A stretch of DNA of 64,000 bases, taken from contig JAPQWV010000482.1 of the NCBI GenBank assembly GCA_027422505.1, forward strand, positions 411,001 through 475,000. Reading direction: 5' to 3'. Positions 1 through 13,100 of this stretch are shown here, in pieces (position 1 is the stretch's first letter; every line of letters starts with the position of its first letter). The notes below the pieces were generated by a model. That model was not told the origin of the DNA. It saw only the letters and a program-made list of their open reading frames with translations, and did no database searches. The DNA is from Craterostigma plantagineum (Eukaryota > Streptophyta > Magnoliopsida > Lamiales > Linderniaceae). The translations under genes and the position numbers were made by a program.

Positions 1-419
1 CAGTTGAAGCTCATATCTTTGTCCAGATGGAACTAAGACACAGCTGGAAAATATGAATGCTGAGGAATGAGATATCTCTATGCTCAGGATTTATGGTGCT
101 CTACTGTTATGGCAATATTTTAAAAGGTTAATAATGAAGTACATGGAAGAAAACAAAACATGTCTATCATGAGACATTGTAGCCGCGATCGCAGCATATG
201 TTATGTTGAGATATTAAGTACTGTATGGGCGATGTCATTTTATATACTTATCTTTTGGATTGTTCGTTTAATTTATACCACAATATCATAAGATTTATAT
301 CAAAATATACAAGCGTACAGGTGGGTTGAGGTGGTTGATTTCGGTGAATATTTTCGGGTGAGGCACATGCATACATCCAAAGTTAAAATGATAAATTGAA
401 CCATGAGTGGACCCACTTT
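1..419. other. AT-rich spacer at the left edge
   Basis: No open frame, RNA fold or repeat that I can name. The stretch is AT-rich intergenic sequence, and the window edge cuts it. Confidence 0.4.
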
Positions 420-3400
420 AGAATGCGTTTGGATTGTATTTGAACGGAATGCGTTTGGATTGGTGTATTTGAACGGAATCGGAAGATTTTAAATTGTGGG
501 TTTTTAAATCGTAATTCAAATCCAAATCCATTGTTTGGCAAATGTAGAGATACGAAATTCAGATGAAGTTTGAGCTTGAGAAGCTCGTCGAACTTGACTT
601 CTAAATTTTTCTAAAAAAATTAAAGGGGCAACATCAAATAAACCCCCTTCCTAAACTATTTATCAACTAACTCCCTATTCTCATTTATATTTTTTACCAA
701 ACTCCCAATTCAAAACAATCTTACACCCATACCCATTTAACTTAAATGACAATTTTGCCCAATATTGTTTTAAATATTTTCTTTTCAACCTTCTTGAAAT
801 GCCAAAAACAAATGTAAAGAAAAGGGGGAGACGAGCAGCGAACGAGAACCAAGTAAGCTGGTACTTCTCAAACTTGATTCGGTATAAATTCCGGCATCAG
901 TTCAGCTCTCCTAAGGTAATCAACAATCAATCTCCTTCTAATTCGTTTTTAAGGTCATGTTCTTCATAAAAATCATGTGTGCACAATTTCTATTTTATCA
1001 AATTTGACATAGCTATTGTGCTCTGATTCTTCCGAAGCTTGTTTCTGTTGAAAGCTAAGTTCTTCAGGTTTTCATAGACTCTTGAATCGACTTGATATGA
1101 TGTTCTATGGTTTTCTACGAATTGTTGAAGTTGACATTTCAAAACTGGAATTTTCTGTTGCTGTTTTTGGAGCAACCTGCTGGAGCAGTTGCTATCGTTC
1201 TCAATTTCAGCTCGTCTATACTGCTCCAATTTATTCGAACAGGTCTCCTTTGAAAGCTGACTTTTTGTAGCCAATGGAATCGTTTCGATTCAATATTTGT
1301 GCGAATTTTTACAGATTTTTAAAGTTCCTGCTGTAAAACGAAAAATGGTTCTGCAATGTACCGAGAAGGCAATAAAGTGATCGTGGAACAGTTTTTCGAC
1401 GACTCTTCGCATCGAGGCGAAAGAACGCCCAATGGAGGCACGCGGGCAGCTTGGATTTGGGGAAACTCTCGATAGTTTTTTCTATTCTTTTCGTTCCAAC
1501 ACCGGCGAATTTAAAGGTGGCGATTGAATTGGAAGGTTTTTAAAATACCGTGATGTTGTCGTGTTATTGGTGGTGTCCCATAAAATTATTTTGGGATATG
1601 TTTGTTGGTGGATTATGATTTTTTAAGCTGGTAGGTATAAGTTTTTACCATGTATCACAAGCCAGTAGCATTTGGTACTCCAACTACTCAAAATTATATT
1701 TTCTTATAACCGTTCAAGCGTTAAAACATGTAATTATGTAACAAACTTATGTACTATAAACATCTATATATTGGTAGTACAATTTAGTGTAAGCTCTCAG
1801 GCCTTGTTTGCACAAGAATCTACGTGTTTTCGATAATGCAACACATGGTACTACAGGATACTACAAGTAACTTAGGCATGGTACTTCACTGGAATATGTT
1901 TTGGTACTACAAACATCTATATATTGGTACTACAAATTAAGCTAAGAGTTTTTCGACGCCCATGACTATGTTATCATAGTTATATGTACTATATTGATCA
2001 TTTGCTATCAATATTGGTGGGTTAACCTTTAAACAAAATAATTATCACTTTCAAACATCAACATTCTTTCTTCTTACTAATATACTAAGTAAGAAATTCT
2101 TACTACATAGTCAAGCTTTTTTACCTATTGAAGTTAGTATTTATGTTTAACATTATCGTGTGTTAATTTTTACTATGTGCCATATCTTGGAAGTTCTCAT
2201 GCCTTATTTGCACAAGAATCTACATGTTTTCAATAATTAAAAGCGTGGTACAAAAAGATATTACAATTACGCAGGGTACTACACTGGCATATTTTATGGT
2301 ACTATAAACATCTATATATTAGTACTACAAATATCTATATACTGATATTACAAGTTTGGATAAGCGTTTCGACGCCGTTCGAATTATTTTTGGTCCATAA
2401 CTATGTCACCATAGTTATAGGTAGTATTGGTGGGTTAATATTTAGAACTAGGGATACTACACTGAAACACAACTTTTTTTCTATTTATATGATACTAGTA
2501 CCAACATCTTACTTCATAGTCAAGATTTTTTATCTATTGGAAGTTATTGTTTATGTTTTATATTATCATGTGTTTAATTTTTATTACGAACCGAATTTTG
2601 AAAGTTCTCAGGCCTTATTTGCACAATAATCTAAGTGATTTTTATAATTATAAACATGGTACGAAAAAGATACCACAAGTAACCTACGCATGGTACTACA
2701 CTAGCATATGTTATGGTACTACGAACATTTATATATTGGTAATACAAACATCTGTATATTGGTACTTCAAATTAGGATAAGAGTTTTTCGACGCTCTTGA
2801 CTGTTATCATAATTATATGTACTCTATTAATCATTTGGTATTAATATTGGTGGGTTAACCTTTAAATAAAATAATTATCACTTTCAAACATCAACATTCT
2901 TTTCTTCGTAATATGACACTAGTAAGATATCTTACTACATCGTCAAAATTTTTAATCTATTGGAAGTTAGTATTATGTTTTACGTTACCGTGTGTTTAAT
3001 TTTTATTATGTGTCGAACCATGGAAGTTCTCATGCCTTATTTGCACAAGAATCTATATGTTTCCGATATTAAAAAACGTGGTACAAAAAAGATACCACAA
3101 GTAATCTATGTGGGGTACTACACTGGCATATCTTGTGGTACTATTAACATCTATATATTGGTACTACTAATATCTATATATGTTGCCGTTCGAATTATTT
3201 TTGATCCGTGACTATGTTACCATAGTATAGGTACTATATTGATCATTCGGTATCAATATTGGTGGGTTAATATTTACAATTAGGAATTATTACATTAAAA
3301 TACCAACTTTCTTTCTACTTATATGATACTAGTAACAACATCTTACTTCATCGTCAAGATTTTTGATCTATTGGAAGTTAGAATTATGTTTAATGTTACC

Positions 3401-4100
3401 ATGTGGTTAATTTTTATTACGTACCATATTTTGGAAGTTCTCAAGCCTTATTTGCACAATAATCTACGTGTTTTCGATAATAAAAAACGTGGTGCGAAGA
3501 AATACTACAAGTAACCTACAAATGGTACTACACTAGTATATGTTATGGTACTACGAAAATCTATATATTGGTATTACAAATATCTATATATCGGTACTAC
3601 AAAAGTCTAAAATCTTACAAGTGGAGCATACAACTAAGAAGATCTCTAAGTATTGGAGCAGCGATGGAGCCACGATATACTTCGACTTCAACATTTTTAA
3701 GATACCTCCCCACGAGTTGTAGGTCCGACGACGTATCTGTCCATGGACATTGCAGCATGTACGCCGCAATCCACGCCCTCCGGATTCTACTCCATCGTGT
3801 ACTCAAATAATGAATTTACAGCACCATTAATTATGTAATGCAGTACCAACAAACATAGACAAATAGTATCAATTCAATTAATATACGACATCAAGTTATC
3901 AAACAATTAAATCACGTTTGCAGTACCACTAACCAGACACAATGGCACCAATATACATAATATACCCAAAAAAACGTACACTAATGGCAGCATGGAAACT
4001 TATAGTACCCAAAACACCAAATCTGCTCGATTGCCAAACGGAATATTTAGAGAAATCCGAATTTCAAATCGATATCTGAAATCCAAACGGAGGATTAGTT
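420..4100. mobile_element. candidate non-autonomous DNA element with inverted GTTTGGAT-type ends
   Basis: The left side (from about 425) repeats TGCGTTTGGATTG, continues through AATTCAAATCC and reaches TGTTTGGCAA. The right side (about 4030-4095) reads in reverse complement CCGTTTGGATTT, then ATTTGAAATTCGGATT, then CCGTTTGGCAA. The two sides therefore look like imperfect terminal inverted repeats of about 120 bp, as in Mutator or hAT derivatives. Between them lie a stretch that could be a former promoter or exon (about 820-1560), the ~410-bp tandem array and a more GC-rich block (3600-3810). I found no clean target-site duplication and no transposase, so the element limits and the superfamily are inference. 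Confidence 0.35.
1670..3640. repeat. ~410-bp tandem repeat, about 4.5 diverged copies
   Basis: A phrase of the type AAGTTCTCATGCCTTATTTG recurs at 1791, 2191, 2602, 3024 and 3435, giving periods of 400, 411, 422 and 411 bp. Each unit then has the same order of landmarks: ATCTACGTGTTTTCGATAAT, GGTACTACACTGGCATATT, the pair of CATCTATATATTGGTACTAC motifs, TTTTTCGACGC, ATTGGTGGGTTAA and CTATTGGAAGTTAG. Copies differ by substitutions and small indels. Short open frames inside are repeat-derived and not conserved between copies. It resembles a young local satellite or an internally tandem non-autonomous transposon. Confidence 0.8.
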
Positions 4101-4520
4101 TATTCTATTATATTTTTTCCAAAACTTAGTCTCTTTAATAAAAACTAGTATGTTTAGCACATTATGTGCAAATATATTTTATTTTTTGAATATTCTATGT
4201 TATTAATTAAGTTAGTTTAAAAAAAATTAAAATAAGGATAAAATTGCAATAAACTAAAATACTAAGGGTCTGTTTTGTTGGAATGATGAGTTTATATGGT
4301 AAGTTTTAGCTGGGTTTATACAATGGAGGGTGTGAGTTTTTTGAAGCGTTGACAGGTTTAAATACTGATGTCTAATATGTTAGTTGATGAGTTTAGAAAA
4401 TATCAAGGTTAATGAAACCCAGTTACATCTGTTGAACCACAATCATAACCACATACTGTTGTTAATTTTGCGGGGGCCGCGACGCGGATTGGGCGCTGCT
4501 CTTAATAAGCTTCAACGGGT

Positions 4521-4558
4521 GAGAGAGAGGGGGAGAGGGAGGGAGGGAGGGAGAGAGA

Positions 4559-4651
<93 letters not shown>
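4521..4651. repeat. (GA)n microsatellite
   Basis: About 130 bp of nearly pure GA dinucleotides with a few GGGA interruptions at the left edge, inside the 4264-6160 element. The open frame across it encodes only Arg/Glu/Gly repeats and is not a gene. Confidence 0.95.
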
Positions 4652-4655
<4 letters not shown>

Positions 4656-5149
4656 GGGAGGGAAACGATGATTAATGACTAAGAAAAAAAGCCAAGAAAA
4701 ATAAAATATAAAAGGATAAATTTGTTTAAAAGGATGTGAGTAGATAATGGTGGGGTATGGGGAAGACTCCTTTACTTAATATTTTATTGATGGTAGGGGT
4801 ATTAACTGTCAGGAACCAAAACCTCGTATCATTTCATGCATTTACGAATTCATGCATCCGTATAATTAATTTTATAGACTAATATTTTATAAATCGATAA
4901 AGTATAAGGTAAAATTCTTGAGTATATGCATGGTAAGAGTTATATTCTTGATAGATAGAATTTTTAGGAATGGAACAGATAGATTAACGAAACTAAAGAA
5001 TTCTTATAAGTAGATATTATGAGAATATAAATTCTCGATAGAGAAACTTTGAAATTATAGTATCGAAAACCTAGCTATAAAGGAACCCACTTTAATAATA
5101 AAATAATATACAAGTGTTAGAGTTCAAGTACTAATGAGATGTCAAATTC

Positions 5150-5175
5150 ATATATATATATATATATATATATAT
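5150..5175. repeat. (AT)n microsatellite
   Basis: A 26-bp uninterrupted alternating AT run inside the 4264-6160 element. Confidence 0.95.
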
Positions 5176-6169
5176 CAACCTAATTATGACTCTAAGAGGA
5201 CCTAGAGTAACATGTGGAGGAGTATGATTGGCAACATGTGCCTTATATGCTTACAAGCTTTATATGGAGTAATTGATTTATACGTGATATATGTGTTATT
5301 TATGAATCGACGTGAACTATGTAACCGTAACGTGCTCTCATATGATTTATGTGTCATATAAGATATTTTATATAGCATTGCATACATGTAAAATGAAGGG
5401 AGAAACCGTTATGACGGCTACGACTACAGATGGTATGATACGGATGCTACGGCATACATCCCTACAAATCGTGGGATTTTACAGAGTCATGTATATGTAA
5501 ATATGCATCCCTACAAATCGGGGGATTACAGAATGGTTACAGAGTCCCATGCATGGGCTCCGACTAGGCGTACAGTATAATCTAGCTAGTCTATAACGGG
5601 AGTATCAGTATAAATGGACATATAGAATGTCATGTGATCTACGGATCCTATGAATGACGGTTATGTGAACGATGATTACGTGATTTAAAATGACTATGGT
5701 ATTTACGGAAATGGATGGATTACTGCTTATTTTATTATCTGTATGTTACTGAATAACATGTTGCGATCATACTCTGATTTGTTGTCTTCACAGTTGTTGT
5801 AGATAATTAACAGGCTGCGTAGAACGCATCATCACATAAAGCATGGATTCAAGGTCCGGCCACACTATCTTCCTGCTTCCCTCTGTTCATCGTTAGCATA
5901 TAAAATAGAAATGATTTAGACTGTTGCATTTTGTAACCCGTATGATAGGTACATATATGTACATTATTGTGAAAGGAAATAGTTATGGAAATCGCGAAAA
6001 AATTTATATGAATATTTTATAGATGCGTAAAAAGGTAATAGGAAACGGTGCGCTACATTAACTAAAATCCGCCATTAAGTAAACCATCCAACCAAACATA
6101 ACTTTAGCTAATACTAAGCCATCTAAACCCTTCTAATATCCCCAACCAAATGGGCTCTGGTAAAATAGT

Positions 6170-7294
6170 AAAAGAACTTGACAGACCAATTGACAGTTTT
6201 TAGACTCTTATGCTCTTTATATTAGATAGAGTATAGATAAAATATACATGGGCTATAGAGCTCAAATACTTACTTAGGTACTGCCCAATCATCCAGAAGA
6301 ATAAGACTATCATCCAAAGAGAAACGAACACGCTCCAAACATAAATAACAACCAGCACCTTGACTATTATCGGTGATAATAAGTCCTTTTGTGGGATTTT
6401 ATAGAGAAGTGTCAGCAGAGACGTTACGGGGATTAAAAGGTGAAAGATTTGTAAAGAGAAACTATCTATTTCAAGCAATAGATCGTTCAATCCTTTGAGG
6501 TAACCCTATCCAAGAGCATAAGATTTTATCAAAAGGTTGTGATAACATAAAAAAAAAAAATAGTACACGTGCTAAATAGCTATGAGAGTCCTTTGGTCAT
6601 ATTACAATTGTCAATAGGGAAATACATACTCTAAAGAGGACATGGCACTTATAAAAAGGAGACAAAGCTCCCACACAGAAAAACAGAAAGCCGAAAGAAA
6701 TTAAGTATTAAAATTCCAACAAGAAGAAGTAAAGAACCTATTAAAATCGATCCTAAAACTCGACATAAGTGATTCCTAAACTCATATTTAAATTACTATA
6801 TACTTTCTTCTGTCTTCACTTTAAAACTCTCGTCTTCTATATAAGGAACCTCCAACAAACGGAGGATGCAAATCCTATAAAAGGAAACTAAATTCCCATC
6901 CCGGTAGACTCACGAACCAACAAAATAAGAACGACCTGACATAAAAGAAAAAACAAATGGAGACAAAACAACATAGAAACAACTACACAACGAGGCAACA
7001 CAGAGCAATCAAGCACCAAACAAAAATTAAAACAGCAAGCAACACAAACACATCAAACAAAATAGATAGCTACGAAGAGAACATAAAACTACCAGATGAA
7101 ATGAAACAAAAAATATAAACAAAATATATTGTCGCAGAGGGAGAGAGCTTGTTCCGTGTATGTTGTTTTGTATTTGGTAGATCTGGAGTCCTTACCATGA
7201 GAAAAAATGCGGAGGAAAATGATGTGACACAAGGGCATGAAAGTTTGGTCTAAGAGCAGATGCGATTCAGTGAAGTAGAATTCTCAAGGCACGA
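6170..7294. other. unassigned AT-rich spacer
   Basis: No gene, TIR pair or LTR boundary was recognised. The stretch around 6880-7120 is A-rich on the + strand and lacks guanine-rich codons. Short open frames (for example 6200-6490 on the minus strand) have no recognisable motif. Confidence 0.4.
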
Positions 7295-7395
7295 GTAAAG
7301 CACACACACTTGCAAGCTCCGCAAAAGCAGTATGAAGTTCTCGAAATTAGACCCTGTTGAATTTATGAATGAGTATTTTGCTCGAACTCTTACAA
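7295..7395 (+). pseudogene. fragment resembling Copia gag (UBN2 type), frameshifted
   Basis: One frame reads LQAPQKQYEVLEI. After a one-base shift the next reads EFMNEYFARTLT. In Copia gag proteins these phrases are adjacent (pattern LQxLRxxYExLxM ... V.EYFxRxL). I could not extend the match on either side. It is a short remnant of an old Copia insertion, recognised by eye only. Confidence 0.35.
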
Positions 7396-8016
7396 ACTTC
7401 TCATTGCCATTTATCTTTCTTCCTTGGGCATTAAATGTGCAAACGAATATAACGTTCTTATCGCGCTCTGTTAGCTACAAGTTCCTTAATTTTGTCTACT
7501 AATAGATCACATAGTTTTAGTTAAGCCTTAAGCTTAGCATTCAGAGTCCTCCATCGCTCCCCATTGCTAAAACAACACCTTGACGTTTGAGTTCAGTCAA
7601 TGTTCTGGTGTAAAATTCAATCCTATATTGGTTAGATAAAAATATTGTGACATGAATATAATCATAATAACTTGCTTCATCTATAAGTAATTATTTTAGA
7701 ATAGAGCCCCAATTGATTGACTTTTGTGTTTGGGATAAACGGGAAAGTTTCAACAATTGATATCAACAATGTTCTAGTCCAACTCCAACTGTGAATAATG
7801 TGTCTCCGGCCTTTGCAATGATTCTTAATTCTTATTCATATTGAGCGTGTGTGATTTGCTCAGCTGAGAACTTGTCGATTAAGTTTGATGCCTTGTATCG
7901 AATGTCTTTCTGACATTTATAATGGCCAGACTGCATATACTCTTAGACAAATTTGTGGTGCAATATAATAACTATCGTTGAAGTGCATCCATTTTGGTGG
8001 TCTCGAGGGGAAGTTC
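7396..8016. other. unassigned spacer
   Basis: AT-rich sequence following the gag-like fragment. It may be decayed retroelement sequence, but I see no LTR end, primer site or motif to support that. Confidence 0.35.
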
Positions 8017-8024
8017 GCTAGATT

Positions 8025-8235
8025 CAGTGGCGGAGCCAGAGTACGAAATTAGTGGGGTCCATTTTAATTGGACCCCATACCCAGAATTTTTTTATAAAAT
8101 CTCAATGTGGTCCAATTAGTATAAATTTGTTCAATTTTAGTCATAAAATTAAAATATTTCAATTTTTCTACCTAAATTATTAATAATATTTTTTTTCCAG
8201 TGGGGTCCACTAGCTCTATGCTGGCTCCGCCTATG
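8025..8235. mobile_element. hAT-type MITE, 211 bp
   Basis: The left end is CAGTGGCGGAGCCAGAG and the right end in reverse complement is CATAGGCGGAGCCAGCA. These terminal inverted repeats share GGCGGAGCCAG, a widespread plant MITE terminus. The flanks are a perfect 8-bp duplication, GCTAGATT at 8017-8024 and 8236-8243, which is diagnostic of hAT transposition. The interior is AT-rich with a local inverted repeat (GGGGTCCATTTT / AATTGGACCCC). There is no coding capacity. Confidence 0.9.
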
Positions 8236-8243
8236 GCTAGATT

Positions 8244-9129
8244 GTCAAACTCGATCCCACATATGTTAATAAAATATGACCATCATATAATCTTTAGCGA
8301 TCGCTACATTCCTCGATTTTACCATCATCTATTTCATTGTCTTCCTTGATTTTCTTGTTTTCGTTTCTATTTGATATATTCTCTCGTATGAGAGTTTTCT
8401 TCTCTCGTATGAGAGTCTTTTTTTTTTTTTTTTTGCCTCGTAACCGAGTTTCTTATGTCTTATGAGAGTATTTACCCATTGAATAAGACTTTGCAATGAT
8501 ATTCAAATACAGATCTGAGAAATTGTGCTGACATTGGTGATTCAACAATAGATCTGAATTAAAATCATAAGTGCGTGATGAAGGTTTCCAATTGAAGAAG
8601 ATATCCGAAGAGGAATTTGCAAATTGGATATTAAGTATATGCATCATCTTGTTATTCCTTCATATTCTTGAGCAATTTTGGTTTACTATATCCATTGAAA
8701 TATTTTGTCCAATTGGTTATATGAATGGAATCGTTTCCTTAAAAATGAAAAAGTGATACGCTGATTTTATAATGAATTTATGCGTTGGACTCTGATTGAA
8801 ATTTAAACTAAACGAAAAATATATTTCCCAACAAAGGTGCCATAATTTGTCCAATTTAAATTCCAAAGCTAAAGAATACATGAGAATTAAGAATTCGGTT
8901 GAGCAAGTTTGAAATGAGCTTCAAATATTTGGTAAGAGCTGATTGTGACTCTGAGCAACCCGAATTATATGGTCGGATAGACGGATTATGGGAGAAAATC
9001 TGAATCGAGATTTTAAGATCGAAGAATTAAGAAATAAGAAAACTAAATAGATAAGTAATAGTGTAATTAGTTATTAATTACCAGTCATATAACAACTAGG
9101 AAGACTATTCTATTTTATGTCTAAAATCG
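8244..9129. other. unassigned spacer upstream of MED12
   Basis: Contains a poly-T run (about 8410-8432) beside two copies of TCTCGTATGAGAG (8382, 8403), but no gene that I can recognise. The frame at 8571-8756 encodes a hydrophobic peptide without family features and is probably chance. Confidence 0.4.
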
Positions 9130-10180
9130 TGCTAGTGAAAAAACTCTTTTCGCGCACACAGTCCAACAAGGTTCAATGTCTCTTCTCTGCAAAAGCAAAC
9201 TATACATACAACGATACAGACATGGAAAAGCCTAACGTAATCTGCGGAAACTGATTTCTTCACGCTTGATTCCTCACGAACCCCAATTAAATTTTAAATT
9301 TCCAGTTTCTTGGGTCGAATTTCACTTTCCCTCTTTTTTCTTTCTCCCCATTTCTTGATCCAGTGAAAACCCTAGGTTTTGCTGTTTTAGTGTTTTTCCG
9401 CCTAACTTGAGCTATTGAACTTGCAACCCTAGCTATCTTTAATGGTTTAAGTGTTGCTTTGTAAAGGTATGTTCGGAATTTTAGAAGTTTTCATTTTCAT
9501 TACCTTCTTGGACTGTTGGGGGAGTTGTTCTTTAGGTTACTCTTTGTTCTTTCATTATTTGAGTTCCTTCGCGCATTTTGCTTTGTTAGATTGGCGTTGA
9601 TCTGGTAAAGGGTAAGATCAAGGTCGTCTTTGCACTCTACTTAATTAACTTTATTTTTGTCTATTTTTAATGTATACCGTATCATGCTCGTTAGAAGTGA
9701 TGTGTTGCACTTCGGAAAATACGGTGGGTGGTTCCATGTTACGGATTTTGATATAAGTTTCGGCATGGAATCTATTCATGTTTTATCTTTATGGGTTATT
9801 GTTCGTCTTTGTAAATAAATGTTTGCTTCAGTTGATTAGATCTTGAAGATATAAATGTGATTGATATAAGAGCTGAATGGAAAATAATGTTAGTTTTGTT
9901 TCAGCGCAGTTACATGATCCACGGTATCCGTACTTGGCTGTTTATGTTAAGTTACCGTTTGTGTACTTGACTGTTAATATTCATTATGATCAAAAGTTGG
10001 ATGTTTCAAGACCTTTGTGGTGTAGTAGTTGAAACTTTCTCTTTGGTGGATAATTTATTTCCCAGATGATCTATCGTAGTGGCAGCTAACAGTATGAAAG
10101 TTAATGTTACAGCTTGGGCAGTAAACATTATTCTTAGCATCTCAATGTTGGTGGAAGCATGTGGATGATTGTTGAAAGAG
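9130..10180 (+). promoter_or_regulatory. MED12 promoter, 5' UTR and probable 5' UTR intron
   Basis: A pyrimidine-rich patch (about 9325-9360) and a palindromic telo-box AAACCCTAGGTTT (about 9367) mark a typical plant core promoter or leader, so transcription probably starts in the 9.2-9.4 kb interval. A good donor, AAAG|GTATG, lies at 9466/9467. Acceptor candidates lie just before the start codon, GGGCAG ending at 10121 or TTCTTAG ending at 10137. A leader intron of about 650 bp is therefore likely. No clear TATA box is visible. Exact transcription start and intron ends are inference. Confidence 0.5.
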
Positions 10181-13100
10181 ATGCAAAGGTTTCATAATGG
10201 AAGCTGCAATACTGCAGTCAATAGCAATTCAATTGGCGGGATACGACCAAGGGAAAGATCTCGTGCTGAGTCACCCGCTGTCTCTTCTAATTATCCTCTT
10301 AATTCAAGGTAGTAGTTTGTACATTTTTTCTATTACGTCAACTTGTTTTATATTGTATAATAGGATCTATCATGTTCTTTGTGGTCTAGTCTTTTCCATA
10401 TCATGTAGCCATGTGCCTGTTACTTTCGTACATTGATGTTTGAAATACAAATCATATGTTTTTGCGCCACAATTTAAGTTGTTATTTTATGTCAGTATAT
10501 GACTATCTTGAACTTTGTCGTATTTGAGTGTTTTATACAATGCTGCGCTTTTGCCTTCTTTTTTTTTAGACGATCATCACTACAGGCACCATACAAACTA
10601 AGCTGTGACAACGAACAATTGAATTCCAGGTAATTTCTGTTTTCTTTGACCCATAACTTGATCCAGTTTTATATTTCATCTGATTCCATTTATTTTCTTC
10701 ACTTTAAAGAGGATGGTAACATTGTAACTAATGAAGTTGTTCAATGTCAATTACTTGTCTAAACCTTTCATCCGAGACAAAGCTCTGTTTCTTCTTGAGA
10801 CATGTTGTCCACTATATATATATATATATATTGATATCTATCGCGTGTAATTCGTTGGCATTTCATTAGCTATGATATCATCTGAATTCAGACTTGGTCC
10901 TCCTGACTTTTGCACACCAAATCCATATTGTGCTGAAGAGACGCTTACGCGGGAATATGTGCAACATGGTTATAGAGAAACAGTTGAAGGAATTGAGGTT
11001 CTTTTTTTTCAAATTGGATGCGTTTGGTACCATTATGTTCTCCTATTAGCAATGCCTTACTTTTTATGTAATTTACAAATTCACCCCAGGAATCTAAGGA
11101 GACCTCATTATCCCAAATACAGTATTTCTCAAAACCTCTTATTGTCAAGTGCAAAGAGGTGACCAGTGAACTTTAAACGCATGAGAGATCTCTACTCTCT
11201 TGCTACTTTCCCCTGTTATATTACTGCATATAATTTGCTTCTATAATTGTACATGACTACATACATTTTTTCTTGTCTTGCAGGCTATCAGAAAGTGTCA
11301 TAGAGCCATCAATGAATCTCGTGCTCAGAAGAGAAAGGTCTTTATTTTAGCCTATTCAAAAATGAGAAGAACCATTTGTTTTTATGCACCGTGAATGAGA
11401 TTTCTTACCTTTACTGCTTTGATCTAACGAGAATCTATTCCAAAATATTGTAAATTCTGAAATTTCAGAATAACGGATCCTGAATTGGTATATCATTTTT
11501 CATATACAGGAAGGCCAGGTTTATGGGGTACCCCTTTCTCGTAACCTACTGACCAAGTCTAGTGTCTTCCCTGAGCAAAGACCATGTGGGGAAGACTTAA
11601 AACGGAAATGGATTGAGGTACAGTAGAAACTCTATAAATTAATATCCGATAATTTAATAAAACTCTTTAAGATAATATTTCTGGCCGGTCCCGACTCGGG
11701 GATAACGTACTAAATTAATAATTCTCTAAAATGATAAGATAATAGACATTTGAAAATTTCTCTAGGTCCCATATAAATTATAAATTAATAATTCCATATG
11801 TAAAAACATTCTCATATTACATGAATGAAGATTACTTGAAAAATGACTCAATTGTCATTTGTTTTTTGTTGAAATATTTATTAATATTACTTAAATGTAC
11901 ATTAGCACCATACGGATTATGATAGACTTGTGAGATTGAAGTTTGATCCTTAATTTGACGTTCATTAAGGACATAAGAGATTGAAGATTATTTGATGTTT
12001 GGGAAGTTTGAAAGGTAATATACACTATAAATTAATAAAATATTAATTTATCGATAAATTAATATTTATTAATTTATCGATTAATTAATAACTCTTTTAA
12101 TTAATAAATTTGTCCGGTCCCAACTGTATTAATTTATAGAGTTTCTACTGTATTCCAAGTTTTTGCTATGCCCATTCTAAAATTTAATGGAAATAAATGA
12201 TCTCATTTTGTAAGGAACATGTTAACCGATGTTATAACTGTGGGTAATGTGCTAGCATTTCTAAGTATTGAAATTCGGGAATTCAGTAGTTGGGGATTAT
12301 GTTAGCTAGTGAATTTTTATATATCTCCTGAGCTTCTTATGAATCTCGATGTCCTCATGTGCGTTCTTCATGTGTTCACCTATCGAGTTTTTATATAGTT
12401 TATGCGCTTCACACAAGTTTTCTGTTCAATGTATGTATGATTTGGAACAATCGTTGTTGAGTTCATTTGTGACTTGTCAAGTATAGTCTGCAGTGAACAT
12501 TATTTCAGTGTTCGATATGATTAGGAATGATCACGATTTTTTAGGTTTACTTTTTTTTAACTTCACTTCACCCATGCATTTCTGGCTACCTTAATATATT
12601 ATATGCATGCATCCTTCGCTTCCAGGGCTTATCTCAACCGCATAAAAGATTGTGTTCGTTAGCTGACCATGTTCCTCATGGTTATCGGAGGAAATCTTTA
12701 CTCGAAGTCTTGATTAGAAATAATGTGCCACTGCTGAGGGCAACATGGTTTGTGAAAGTTATTTATCTGAACCAGGTATAAATTTCTGGGGTAATGAGAG
12801 TAAAATTTAGACGTGTTCTTAATATTTTTTAAATAAAGTTGATCTTTTGTAATTACTTGGCAGTTTCGTCCGTCAACATCCACTTCATCATCTGGGTTTC
12901 ATGAGAAAAACCAATTCTCCCGTTCAGAACATTGGACCAAAGACCTTATTGAGTACTTGCAATATCTCCTGAATGAATTTATTGTCACAAACACTCAATC
13001 CTCTTTGCATTTGCGAGATAGATCGCCATCAGAAGCTTCTTATACTGGTTCATTGTTGCAAAAAGGTGATTCAATTTTAACAGTAACGATCGGTGGTGAG

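Larger units (their letters stand above)
4264..6160. mobile_element. non-autonomous TIR element with a near-perfect 9-bp target duplication
   Basis: The left end reads GGGTCTGTTTTGTTGG followed by GTTTATATGG and TTTTAGCT. The right end in reverse complement reads CCAGAGCCCATTTGGTTGG followed by GTTTAGATGG and TATTAGCT. Both ends therefore match over about 60 bp in the same order. The flanks are TAAAATACT (4255-4263) and TAAAATAGT (6161-6169), 8 of 9 identical, which suggests a Mutator-like or hAT-like insertion. The interior has no transposase; it holds a (GA)n tract, an (AT)n tract and AT-rich filler. The flank is low in complexity, so the duplication is good but not decisive evidence. Confidence 0.55.

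Noticed and set aside
990..1274. Open frames on both strands near 1.0-1.3 kb
   Set aside because: They overlap each other on opposite strands, lack motifs or splice context, and lie inside a probable decayed element.
4384..4575. Arg/Glu-rich frame at the GA microsatellite
   Set aside because: Pure translation of a dinucleotide repeat.
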